Shown: piece by piece, positions 19,279 to 27,414 of the stretch
How the letters are laid out: each line of letters starts with the position of its first letter
Numbering within the stretch: the stretch's first letter is position 1
From: Haloarcula salina
GTDB lineage: Archaea; Halobacteriota; Halobacteria; Halobacteriales; Haloarculaceae
Assembly: GCF_010119195.1 (NCBI RefSeq)
Contig: NZ_WRXL01000004.1
Coordinates: 62,001-126,000, forward strand
DNA length: 64,000 bases
Direction: 5' to 3'
Notes under the pieces: generated by a model
Told to the model about the DNA's origin: nothing
The model's database searches: none
The model's input: the letters and a program-made list of their open reading frames with translations, nothing else
Position numbers and translations under genes: made by a program

Positions 19279-20667
19279 ATGAGTCAGGATACCAGCCGAC
19301 GACTATTTCTGAAGCGCACCGGAGCGGTAAGCACGGTCGGCCTGCTCGGCGGACTCGCAGGCTGTTCGACGGAGCAGACGGACGGCGGCAGTGGTGGCGA
19401 CGGCGGCGACGGCGGTGACGGCGGCAGCGACGGCGGGACCGGCACCGCGACCGGCGACGGGAGCGGCGGTGGCGGCGAGTCGCCGGACGTGCTGATGGTG
19501 GTCGGATACCCCCAGAGCGGGGTCCAGCTGTTCAAGGACTTCTACGCCGATTACGGGGACGACGCCGCGGACATCCTCGTCACCGACGGCTTGCAGGACG
19601 GCGAGCTCCCGAGCAACGTCGGCAACGACATGTCGAACGTCCGCGGGACCGCGCCGTCCGCGGCCGGCCCCGGCGTCGACACGTTCACCGAGCAGTTCAC
19701 CTCCGAGTTCGACTACGAGGAACCGGGCGTGTTCACCTCGCAGGCCTACGACGCGACGGCCGTCCAGATCCTCGCGAACCTCCTGGCGGGCGAGAACGAC
19801 GGGCAGGCCATCCGCGACCACATGCGCGTCGTCGCGAATCCGGGCGGGGACGCGTACGGCCCGTCCGAACTCCCTGCCGCCGTCGAGGCGGCCGCCGCCG
19901 GCGAGAACATCCAGTACGAAGGGGCGTCGAGCACCGTCAACTTCGACGAGAACGGGGATATGGCCTCGGCGCAGTACCAGGTCTTCGGCTTCCAGGACGG
20001 CGGCGGCATCGAGACGCTCAACACCGTCGACTTCAGCAGCAGCGGCGAGATCCCACAGCCCGAGCCGAGCGGCTCCGGTAGCGACGCGGGGCGAACGGTC
20101 AGTTTCGGCGTCCTGATGCCCGAGACCGGCGACCTCGGTCCGCTCGGCAAACCGATCCGGGACGCGGCCCTGCTCCCGGCGCTGCAACTGCAGGACCAGG
20201 TCGACTTCGAGTTCGACTACCAGGTCGGTGACACCCAGTCCGTCGCGCAGGCCGGCATCGACGCGGCGAACTCCCTCGTCAGCGCGGGCTACCCCTCGCT
20301 GACCGGGGCCGCGAGCTCCGAGGTGTCCATCCAGGTCGCCCGGAACGTCCTCGTCGACAGCGGCGTCGTGGGCTGTTCGCCGGCCTCCACGTCACCGACG
20401 CTCACGGGCCTCGAAGACGACGACTACATCTTCCGCACCCCGCCGAGCGACGCCCTGCAGGGGCAGGTGCTCGCGCAGGTCGGGATGTCCGAGATGGGCG
20501 CTGAGACCGCCTCGACGCTGTATCTCAACAACAGCTACGGGCAGGCGCTCCAGGAGGCCTTCGTCAGCGCGTTTGAGGAACGCGGCGGGACGGTCGTCAA
20601 TCAGGTCGGATTCGAGCAGCAGCAGTCCTCCTACACGTCCGAGATCAACAGCGCGATGAACCAGTAG
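19279..20667 (+). CDS. Liv-type ABC substrate-binding lipoprotein with circularly permuted halves
   Basis: 462 residues. A Tat-like signal (SRRLFLKR) and lipobox Cys29 (GLAGC) are followed by a Gly/Asp linker to about 68. Then the order is unusual. Residues 69-252 match the C-terminal half of Leu/Ile/Val-type binding proteins (VLMVVGYPQSGVQLF ... STVNFDENGDM ... VFGFQDGG). Residues 253-271 are a Ser/Gly/Pro linker. Residues 272-462 match the N-terminal half (VSFGVLMPETGDLGPLG ... GVVGCSPASTSPTLTG ... SSYTSEINSAMNQ). The canonical paralogue at 52687-54054 has the reverse order. The frame is intact with a promoter and a terminator. It converges on livF and probably supplies ligand to livHMGF; ligand unknown. 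Confidence 0.88.
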   Translation: MSQDTSRRLFLKRTGAVSTVGLLGGLAGCSTEQTDGGSGGDGGDGGDGGSDGGTGTATGDGSGGGGESPDVLMVVGYPQSGVQLFKDFYADYGDDAADILVTDGLQDGELPSNVGNDMSNVRGTAPSAAGPGVDTFTEQFTSEFDYEEPGVFTSQAYDATAVQILANLLAGENDGQAIRDHMRVVANPGGDAYGPSELPAAVEAAAAGENIQYEGASSTVNFDENGDMASAQYQVFGFQDGGGIETLNTVDFSSSGEIPQPEPSGSGSDAGRTVSFGVLMPETGDLGPLGKPIRDAALLPALQLQDQVDFEFDYQVGDTQSVAQAGIDAANSLVSAGYPSLTGAASSEVSIQVARNVLVDSGVVGCSPASTSPTLTGLEDDDYIFRTPPSDALQGQVLAQVGMSEMGAETASTLYLNNSYGQALQEAFVSAFEERGGTVVNQVGFEQQQSSYTSEINSAMNQ

Positions 20668-20683
20668 ACCGCTCGCAGATCCG

Positions 20684-20689
20684 TTTTTT
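20684..20689 (+). terminator. Oligo-T terminator between convergent binding-protein and livF genes
   Basis: Six T followed by CGCC, 17 bases after the binding-protein stop, in the 27-base gap to the convergent livF stop. Confidence 0.5.
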
Positions 20690-20694
20690 CGCCG

Positions 20695-21450
20695 TTACCC
20701 GCCGAGGAAGTCCTGTCGCACTTGCTCGTCGTTCAGCAACACCGAGCCGTCGTCCTCGTAGCGGTTCTGGCCCTGGACGAGGACGTAGCCGCGGTCACAG
20801 CGACGGAGGGCTTCCTTGGCGTTCTGCTCGACCATCAGGATGGCCGTCCCGTCGTCGTTGATGCGGTCGATGCGGTCGAACATGTCCTCGACGAGGTCGG
20901 GCGCGAGGCCGGCCGAGGGCTCGTCGAGCAACAGGAGGTCCGGGTCGAGCATCAGTGCCCGCCCCATCGCGAGCATCTGCTGTTGGCCGCCCGAGAGCGT
21001 TCCGGCGTCCTGCTCGGAGCGCTCGCGGAGGATGGGAAAGCGCTCGTACACGTCCTCGATGCGGTCCTCCGGGACCTCGTCGAGGATGTACGCTCCCATC
21101 TCTAGGTTCTCGCGGACGGACAGCGAGCCGAAGACGTTGCCGGTCTGCGGGACGTAGCTGATCCCCTCGTAGATGATCTCGTCGGGGTTGCGCTCGCTGA
21201 TGTCGGTCCCGTCGAAGACGACCTCGCCGCCCATGTACGTCGTCAGCCCGAAGACGGACTTCATCACCGTCGACTTGCCGGCCCCGTTCGGCCCGACGAT
21301 GACGACGTACTCCTCGTCGGCCACGTCCATGTGCACGTCGCTGAGGACCTGCAGGTCGCCGTAGCCGGCGTCGAGGTTCCGTATCGCCAGCAGGCGCTCG
21401 GACGGGTCGGGCAGCGTGACCTCCGCCGAGACCGTCGCGCGCTGGCTCAT
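20695..21450 (-). CDS. livF: Branched-chain amino acid-type ABC transporter ATP-binding protein LivF
   Basis: 251 residues. Walker A is GPNGAGKST at 53-61; the signature LSGGQQQMLAMGRAL and Walker B DLLLLDEPSAG follow, then the switch region MVEQN. The FGSLSVRENLEMGAY and FERFPIL-type segments are typical of LivF rather than LivG. It energises import together with LivG. ATG 21450 overlaps the livG stop (ATGA); it is the last gene of the livHMGF operon. Confidence 0.9.
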   Translation of the reverse strand: MSQRATVSAEVTLPDPSERLLAIRNLDAGYGDLQVLSDVHMDVADEEYVVIVGPNGAGKSTVMKSVFGLTTYMGGEVVFDGTDISERNPDEIIYEGISYVPQTGNVFGSLSVRENLEMGAYILDEVPEDRIEDVYERFPILRERSEQDAGTLSGGQQQMLAMGRALMLDPDLLLLDEPSAGLAPDLVEDMFDRIDRINDDGTAILMVEQNAKEALRRCDRGYVLVQGQNRYEDDGSVLLNDEQVRQDFLGG

Positions 21451-22277
21451 ACCTCACCTCCCAGGTACGCCTCGAGCACGCGCTCGTCCGACGTGATTGC
21501 CTCGGCGTCCCCCTCGGCGAGGACACTCCCCTGGTGCATGACGATGATGTGTTCGCAGTTGTTCATGATGACGTCCATGTCGTGTTCCACGAGCAGGAAG
21601 GTCAGTCCCTGCTCGCGGCGGAGTTCGTGGATGCGCTCCAGTAGCTTCTCCTCCAGCGTCGGGTTCACGCCGGCGAGCGGTTCGTCGAGCAGGACCATCT
21701 CGGGGTCGGTCATCAGCACCCGCGCCATCTCCAGCAGCTTGCGCTGGCCGCCCGAGAGGTTTCCGGCGTTCTCGTGAGCGAGATGGTCGATCTCGAAGAA
21801 ATCGAGCGTCTCCCACGCGCGGTCCCGGACCGCCTCCTCGTCGGCGATCACGTCGTCGCGGAGCCCCGGCAGCACCGAGCGAATCGCCGACTCCCCGACC
21901 TGGTCGTCCGGCGCGAGCATCACGTTCTCCAGGACGGTCATGTCGGACAGCTCGCGGGCGATCTGGAACGTCCGCACGAGCCCGCGGTTCGCGAGCGTGT
22001 ACGGCGGGAGGCCGGTGATCTCCTGCCCGTCGAAGGTGACGCGCCCGCCGGTCGGCTCGTGGATACCGGTGATGCAGTTGAAGGTCGTGGACTTGCCCGC
22101 GCCGTTCGGCCCGATGAGGCCGGTGAGCGAGCCCTCGCCGACGGCGAACGTCGCCCCGTCGACGGCGACGACGCCGCCGAACTGCTTTCGGAGGCCGTCG
22201 ACCTCAAGCAGGGGGTCTTCGATGCTATCGCTGTCGACGGTCGCCGTCTGCCGCTCTGTCCCGGACGATTCACTCAT
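21447..22277 (-). CDS. livG: Branched-chain amino acid-type ABC transporter ATP-binding protein LivG
   Basis: 276 residues from ATG 22277. Walker A GPNGAGKST at 56-64 and LivG-specific TFNCITGIHEPTGGRVTFDG and VRTFQIARELSDMTVLENVML are clear, with LSGGQRKLLEMARVL and VLLDEPLAGVNPTLEEKLLE. It pairs with LivF under the LivH/LivM permease. The longer N-terminal extension in the open frame overlaps livM and is not needed. It overlaps livM by 8 bases and livF by 4. Confidence 0.9.
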   Translation of the reverse strand: MSESSGTERQTATVDSDSIEDPLLEVDGLRKQFGGVVAVDGATFAVGEGSLTGLIGPNGAGKSTTFNCITGIHEPTGGRVTFDGQEITGLPPYTLANRGLVRTFQIARELSDMTVLENVMLAPDDQVGESAIRSVLPGLRDDVIADEEAVRDRAWETLDFFEIDHLAHENAGNLSGGQRKLLEMARVLMTDPEMVLLDEPLAGVNPTLEEKLLERIHELRREQGLTFLLVEHDMDVIMNNCEHIIVMHQGSVLAEGDAEAITSDERVLEAYLGGEV

Positions 22278-23550
22278 CCGACTCACCCCCGAGATCGGCG
22301 CGGCTCCGGTCGAGGTCCACGCTCGCCGCCGGCTCGTTGCGGTGGCCGAGTAGCCCATCGGGCTGGTTCTGGATGATGTAGATGAGGACGACGCCGATGA
22401 GGACGAACCGGAGCGTGCTGACGTTGCCGACGGTGTAGGCCACCAGCGGGAACGGGTCGAGCGAGCCGAGCGCGGCGACGGCCTCGACGATGTTGCTCGG
22501 CGCGCGCGTGCCGAGCGGGACGTTCTCGCCGATGCGGGCCGGCAGGTAAAAGAGCAGACCGGAGAACGTCGCCGCGCCGAGGATGCTCCCGGTGTTGGAC
22601 CCGGAGCCGCCGATGATGAGCGCCGCGAAGACGTAGAAGGTGATTGTCGGCCGGAACTGGCTCGGGCTGATGTAGCCCGCCTGTCCGCGGAACAGGACGC
22701 CGGCCAGCCCCATCAGCGCGCAGCCGATCATGAACGTCTTGATCTTGAACACCCGGGTGTCCTTTCCGAGCGACTGGGTCACGGTCTCGTCCTCGCGAAT
22801 GGCCTTCAGCACGCGGCCGAACGGCGAGTTCGTGAGGCGGGCGAACACCCAGTAGCTCGCGCCCACGACCGCCATGAGCATGAGGCCGTACGTGAGGTTG
22901 GCGAGGTTCGGTGCGGAGACGCCGACGCCCTGGAACGCGGCGGCGACCGGCGCGCCAACGCCGTTGACGAGCGACCCGGCCACGTCGTTGGCCGACTCGA
23001 AGGAGATGCCCGTCGCGCCGCCGGTCCCGAGCGTCCGTCCGAACAGCGAGAACTCCGCGAGGCCGCTCCAGTTGACCGTCAGCCGGATGACCTCGGAGAA
23101 CGCCACCGTCACGATGGCGAGGTAGTCGGCCTTCAGCCTGAGCGCCGGCAGGGCGGCCAGTCCGCCGATGACCGCCGCCGCCAGCATTCCCCCGAGGAGG
23201 CCCACCCACAGCGGGAGGCCGAGGCCCGCCACCGCGCCGGCGGCGGGGTCGGTCGGGGCAGTCAGAATCGCCGTCGTGTACGCGCCGACGGCCATGAAGC
23301 CGGCGATGCCGATGTTGAACAGCCCGGTGTACCCCCACTGGAGGTTCAGCGCCAGCGCGAGGATCGCGTAGCCGCCGATGAGCACCGTGACGCTGCCGAT
23401 GAAGCCGGCGGCGAGGTTCGCCCACTCGGCGCCGCCGACGGAGAGCGCCAGGACGAGCATGATCGCCCAGATAGCGCCCATGAAGCCGGCGACCAGCCCG
23501 ATATCGGGGAGTGCGTCGAGGCGGTCGCGGACGGACTCGGCGACGCTCAC
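22270..23550 (-). CDS. livM: Branched-chain amino acid-type ABC transporter permease LivM
   Basis: 426 residues from GTG 23550, which overlaps the livH stop (GTGA); no ATG fits better. About ten hydrophobic helices. The LivM loop signature LKADYLAIVTVAFSEVIRL and the cytoplasmic NSPFGRVLKAIREDETVTQSLG are clear, along with FVFAALIIGGSGSNTGSILG-like conserved sequence near the end. It forms the membrane channel with LivH. Confidence 0.9.
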   Translation of the reverse strand: MSVAESVRDRLDALPDIGLVAGFMGAIWAIMLVLALSVGGAEWANLAAGFIGSVTVLIGGYAILALALNLQWGYTGLFNIGIAGFMAVGAYTTAILTAPTDPAAGAVAGLGLPLWVGLLGGMLAAAVIGGLAALPALRLKADYLAIVTVAFSEVIRLTVNWSGLAEFSLFGRTLGTGGATGISFESANDVAGSLVNGVGAPVAAAFQGVGVSAPNLANLTYGLMLMAVVGASYWVFARLTNSPFGRVLKAIREDETVTQSLGKDTRVFKIKTFMIGCALMGLAGVLFRGQAGYISPSQFRPTITFYVFAALIIGGSGSNTGSILGAATFSGLLFYLPARIGENVPLGTRAPSNIVEAVAALGSLDPFPLVAYTVGNVSTLRFVLIGVVLIYIIQNQPDGLLGHRNEPAASVDLDRSRADLGGESDE

Positions 23551-24662
23551 GCCGTCGTCACCCCCCCAAAGATGCCGGACGGGCGAAGGAGCAGGACGAC
23601 GATGAGCACGAGGAACGCCGCCGCCCGCGTCAGCCCCGACGGCAGCCAGATGAGGGCCAGACTGTCGACCAGCCCGATGAGGACGCCGCCGGCCATCGCG
23701 CCGTAGATCGACCCGATGCCGCCCACGATGACGGCGGCGAAGATGAGCAAGAGGAGGATCCAGCCGAAGTTGAACGAGATCGTTCCGCTCTCCAGGACGA
23801 GCAGGTAGCCGCCGACGCCGGCGAGGCCGCCGCCGAGGATCCACGTCAGCCGGATCACTCGCTCGGTCGGAATCCCCGTCACGCGCGCGAGGTCCTCGTT
23901 GTCGGCCATCGCTCGCATCGCCTTCCCGAGTTTGGTCCGCTGGAGGAGCAGGTGCACGGCCAGCATCAGCAGGAGGCTGACGACGAGCAGCGTGACCTCG
24001 TTGTCGGTCATCGAGACGGTTCCGAAGAACGTGATACGGAGGCCACCGCTCGCGACGCCGCTGGTCTGCGTGCCGAAGACGAAGGCGATGAGGTAGCGCA
24101 TCGCGAGCGCGACGCCGATCGAGGCGATCAGCAGCGAGATGTTTCCCGCGGCGCGCATCGGGCGGTACGTGAGTCGGTCGACGAGCAGCGTCACGCCCAC
24201 GCTCCCGACGCCGGCGACGACGAGGCCGAGGAGCACCGGGACGAACGTCGAGACAGTGCTCAGCTGTCGACCGGAGTTGAGCATGAACAGTTCCGCGATC
24301 GGCGCTCCCGTTCCGAGGCCGGCCGCGATGTAGGCGGCGACCCAGCCCAGGAACGCCCCGGCGGTCACGGTGTCGCCGTGGGCGAAGTTCGCGAAGTCGA
24401 GGATGCTGTAGGTCATCGACAGCCCGATGCCGGCCAGTCCGACCGCCAGTCCGACGAGCAAACCGTCGATGACCATCGAGAGCAGCGAGCCGAGTTCGAG
24501 CGAGCCACCCAACACCTGCATCCCGAGGAAGAACACGCTGATTCCGGAGAGCTTTACGACGAGATCGAGGACGAGGTAGCCCAGGACGGCGGCCACCGCG
24601 ACTGCCCCCGGCCGGTCGACCACCGCCGCCCGACTATCCCCAGCGTTCGCGACGAGTCCCAT
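23547..24662 (-). CDS. livH: Branched-chain amino acid-type ABC transporter permease LivH
   Basis: 371 residues. Starts with a hydrophobic segment, then the LivH motif GLAVGLAGIGLSMTYSILDFANFAHGD, the cytoplasmic loop GKAMRAMADNEDLARVTGIP, and GGIGSIYGAMAGGVLIGLVDS near the end. It is the first gene of the operon; a TATA-like GGTTATTTAGA lies about 30-40 bases before its ATG. No binding protein is placed upstream as would be usual; the only candidate is the convergent permuted one. Confidence 0.9.
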   Translation of the reverse strand: MGLVANAGDSRAAVVDRPGAVAVAAVLGYLVLDLVVKLSGISVFFLGMQVLGGSLELGSLLSMVIDGLLVGLAVGLAGIGLSMTYSILDFANFAHGDTVTAGAFLGWVAAYIAAGLGTGAPIAELFMLNSGRQLSTVSTFVPVLLGLVVAGVGSVGVTLLVDRLTYRPMRAAGNISLLIASIGVALAMRYLIAFVFGTQTSGVASGGLRITFFGTVSMTDNEVTLLVVSLLLMLAVHLLLQRTKLGKAMRAMADNEDLARVTGIPTERVIRLTWILGGGLAGVGGYLLVLESGTISFNFGWILLLLIFAAVIVGGIGSIYGAMAGGVLIGLVDSLALIWLPSGLTRAAAFLVLIVVLLLRPSGIFGGVTTA

Positions 24663-25025
24663 ATGTTATCGTTCGATGCACCTCCTGTCTAAATAACCCT
24701 CCGGAAATTCTTGCCAATTCGCCGTCGTGACGTGATTCTTCAGCCGACGAGCACCGATCCGGATCTCCGTCCATGGGCGGGGTGGTTCGGGCCCCACCGG
24801 TGAGCGTTCCCTGTCCGACGGACCTCCGGCCGACCGACGAGTCGAAACGGAGTCTCCACGGGACACCGGTCTCCTGGGAGCCGATTCGGCTGCACAGCGG
24901 TGGGTTCGGTGATCGGGAGCGGGAGGGACGCGGCGCGGGAGGAACCCCGAGACGCCGTCCGGATCGCGACGGATAACGCGCCTATTCACAGCGCTTTTAT
25001 GCGGTCCATCGATGATATACGACAG
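24663..25025. other. Intergenic region between livH and the membrane winged-helix gene
   Basis: 363 bases between divergent genes. I see a TATA-like element for livH (about 24690-24700, minus strand) and one for the gene at 25026 (CTTTTATG at 24993-25000, plus strand). No open frame here has a convincing start or composition, and I see no RNA gene. Confidence 0.4.
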
Positions 25026-26213
25026 ATGTTACGTCCGGTGGTCGCCGGTCTTGTTGCCATGCTCCTGCTCGGGAGCGGCGTGGCGCTCCCGGCCATGGCA
25101 CAGGAGGGCGACGCGAGCGCCCGCATGCAGACGCCCGACGGGTTCGATCAGACGACGTTCCGCGTGACCGTGTACGGGAACGGATCGGCCACGTGGACGA
25201 TCGAACACCGGACGCCGTTACAGAACGAGTCCGACCAGTCGCAGTTCGAGTCCTTCGCCGAGGAGTTCGAGACCACGGAGACGCCGCTGTACCGGAACTT
25301 CGTCGAGCAGTCGACGCTGCTGACGCGGTACGGGTCGAACACAACCGGCCGCGAGATGTCGGCCGGCCACTACGACCGATCGGCCTCGGTCGACCCGCTC
25401 CAGAGCACCGGCGCGGTCAGGATGTCGTTCCGCTGGGACAACTTCGCCGTCGTCTCCGAGGGCTCGGTGCTCGTCAGCGACGTGTTCGAGGGCGGCTTCT
25501 ACATCGGCGAGAGCCAGTCGTTCGTTTTCGAGCGGGGGCCGGACGTGGTCTTCGCCGACGTTCGTCCGGCACCGGACTCACAGAGCGCCCCGGACGACCT
25601 TCGCGGGAGCGAGAGCGTCACCTGGAACGGCGAGCGGTCGTTCAACGACCGCCGGCCCTACGTCGAGCTCGAACCGCGCGAGAGCGCGGCCACGGCGGCC
25701 GGCGCGACCGGTGGCGACGCGACCGACGAGCGTCAGACCGCCGGAACCCCCGCGACCGCCGGGAGCGGTAGCCCGTCCTGGCTGTTGCCCGCGCTCGCCA
25801 TCGTGGCCCTCCTCGTCGGCGGCGCGGCGGCCTGGCGCTCCGGTGCCGCGGCTCGCGTGTTCGGGGGAGACGACGGGGGTGCGGCCACCGAGACGCGTGG
25901 GGAGACAGTACCGGCCGCCGAAACGGCGGCATCCGAAGGCGGTGCCGAGTCCGAGACCGAGCCGGCGGTGTCGGACGAGGAACTGCTCACCGACAGCGAC
26001 CGCGTCATCAATCTGCTCGAAGACAACGGCGGGCGGATGAAGCAGGTCGACATCGTCGACAACACCGACTGGTCGAAGTCCAAGGTGAGCATGCTCCTCT
26101 CGGACATGGAGGAGGAAGGAGACATCTCGAAGCTCCGGGTGGGTCGCGAGAACATCATCAGCCTCGCCGGGCACGAACCGGACGCCGCCGGGTCGCCGTT
26201 CGACGACGAGTGA
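25026..26213 (+). CDS. Membrane-anchored winged-helix protein with exported sensor-like domain
   Basis: 395 residues from ATG 25026, chosen because a TATA-like box lies 26-33 bases upstream and the signal peptide then starts at the N-terminus (LVAMLLLGSGVALPAMAQ). Residues 35-215 form an exported beta-rich domain (FRVTVYGNGSATWTIEHRT). A Thr/Ala linker leads to one transmembrane helix (about 245-265), an acidic linker, then a winged helix (RVINLLEDNGGRMKQVDIVD, SKSKVSMLLSDMEEEGDI). This matches the haloarchaeal DUF7345/DUF7343 arrangement as I recall it. It looks like a one-component transmembrane regulator; targets unknown. Confidence 0.8.
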   Translation: MLRPVVAGLVAMLLLGSGVALPAMAQEGDASARMQTPDGFDQTTFRVTVYGNGSATWTIEHRTPLQNESDQSQFESFAEEFETTETPLYRNFVEQSTLLTRYGSNTTGREMSAGHYDRSASVDPLQSTGAVRMSFRWDNFAVVSEGSVLVSDVFEGGFYIGESQSFVFERGPDVVFADVRPAPDSQSAPDDLRGSESVTWNGERSFNDRRPYVELEPRESAATAAGATGGDATDERQTAGTPATAGSGSPSWLLPALAIVALLVGGAAAWRSGAAARVFGGDDGGAATETRGETVPAAETAASEGGAESETEPAVSDEELLTDSDRVINLLEDNGGRMKQVDIVDNTDWSKSKVSMLLSDMEEEGDISKLRVGRENIISLAGHEPDAAGSPFDDE

Positions 26214-26367
26214 ATACGGACCCGTTGACGCTGGGGCTTTTTCGTAGCAGAACCGACCGTAGAGAGCCGCGCCGTCGTCGACCGTCTCCAGTTCTCATGC
26301 GAAACCGACACAGGGCGGGGTCGAAACGCAATGATTATACGTTCCTCCCCGCAAGAAATCAGTGTAC

Positions 26368-26442
26368 GCTCCGTTGGTGTAGTCCGGCCAATCATATCAC
26401 CCTCTCACGGTGATGACTAGGGTTCAAATCCCTGACGGAGCA
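26368..26442 (+). tRNA. tRNA-Glu (CUC)
   Basis: 75 bases, CCA not encoded. Acceptor GCTCCGT pairs with ACGGAGC, discriminator A. The anticodon stem TCACC/GGTGA encloses the loop CTCTCAC with anticodon CTC (reads GAG). T-arm GGGTTCAAATCCC-type sequence is present. It stands alone between a protein gene and the CinA-like gene. Confidence 0.95.
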
Positions 26443-26524
26443 CTCCTTTCGACGTTCACTCGGCCAGCCGCGGCCCCGTGATTCGCGACCGACAGTATTT
26501 GTGTCTCCCGGGCCAACGGAGGGT

Positions 26525-27217
26525 ATGCGCGTCGCGGTAGTCACGGTCGGGGACGAACTGCTCGCCGGCGAGACGGTCAACACGAACGCCGCGTGGCTGG
26601 GCCGGGAGCTGGCCGAGCGCGGCGTCACCGTCGCCCGGACGACCGTGGTCCCCGACGAGACCGCCGACATCGCCCGCGTCGTCAACGAATACCACGCGGA
26701 GTACGACGCGGTCGTCGTCACCGGCGGCCTCGGGCCGACCCACGACGACAAGACCATCGAGGCAGTCGCGGCGGCGTTCGGCCGTGACGTGGTCGAGAGC
26801 GAGGAGGCCCTCGCGTGGCTGGAGGAACACGGCGGCTACACCCGTGACGATCTGACCGACGGGACGGGAGAGGTGCCAGAGGGGTCCCGCGTCCTAGCGA
26901 ACCACGAGGGCGTGGCTCCGGGCTGCGTCGTCGAGAACTGCTACGTCCTGCCCGGAGTCCCGGCGGAGATGAAGCGGATGTTCGAAGAGATCGCCTCGGA
27001 GTTCGCCGGGGAACAGCGCTACGTCCGGACCGTCGACGCCAACGAACCGGAGAGCGCGCTGCTCGACAGGCTCGCGGAGGTCCAGGAGCAGTTCCCCGTC
27101 AAGGTCGGGAGCTATCCGGGCGAGTACGTGACGGTCCGGTTCGAGGGAACGGAGGAGGAACTGGTCGAGCGGGCGGCGGCGTGGTTCGGCGAGCGCGTCG
27201 AGTCGCCGGCCGAGTAG
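26525..27217 (+). CDS. CinA-like molybdopterin-binding domain protein
   Basis: 230 residues from ATG 26525. The MoCF-type fold shows VAVVTVGDELLAGETVNTNA at the start, then VVVTGGLGPTHDDKTIEAVA and the VLPGVPAEMKRMFEE segment, all characteristic of the N-terminal CinA (COG1058) domain. The C-terminal deamidase domain of bacterial CinA is absent. In this family the domain acts as an ADP-ribose or NAD-breakdown-product pyrophosphatase, or binds a pterin; the substrate here is not determined. Confidence 0.85.
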   Translation: MRVAVVTVGDELLAGETVNTNAAWLGRELAERGVTVARTTVVPDETADIARVVNEYHAEYDAVVVTGGLGPTHDDKTIEAVAAAFGRDVVESEEALAWLEEHGGYTRDDLTDGTGEVPEGSRVLANHEGVAPGCVVENCYVLPGVPAEMKRMFEEIASEFAGEQRYVRTVDANEPESALLDRLAEVQEQFPVKVGSYPGEYVTVRFEGTEEELVERAAAWFGERVESPAE

Positions 27218-27334
27218 CTATCGGTAGAGGTAGTTCAGCCAGAGGAAGGTGAGGAGGAGGCCGCCGAGCGTGATGGCCGCCCCCGAGGCGTTGATGACAC
27301 CGGTCTGAACGGAACTCTGGAGTAGCAGTGACAT
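27218..27334 (-). CDS. 38-residue single-helix membrane microprotein
   Basis: Encodes MSLLLQSSVQTGVINASGAA at the start, then a hydrophobic helix (ITLGGLLLTFLWLNYLY) and a final Arg. The frame is clean with an ATG, ends right at the CinA-like gene's stop on the opposite strand, and has an amphipathic start followed by one membrane helix. Too short for ordinary gene callers. Function unknown; small single-span proteins often attach to larger membrane complexes. Confidence 0.6.
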   Translation of the reverse strand: MSLLLQSSVQTGVINASGAAITLGGLLLTFLWLNYLYR

Positions 27335-27414
27335 AGGAGCCACTTCTGTGTGGGGTGGCTTGAAAGGCACGCTCCCGGGCCCCTTTTGCCGCGGGGTCGC
27401 CTAGCCCCGCTCGA

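Noticed and set aside
24677-24686. AGGAGGTG-like Shine-Dalgarno before livH (minus strand)
   Set aside because: About 15 bases from the ATG, too far, and the gene has a TATA box suited to a short leader; probably chance.
23511-24692. Plus-strand frame rich in Glu/Asp/Arg/Gln opposite livH
   Set aside because: Looks protein-like in composition but is the antisense of a membrane permease; no motif.
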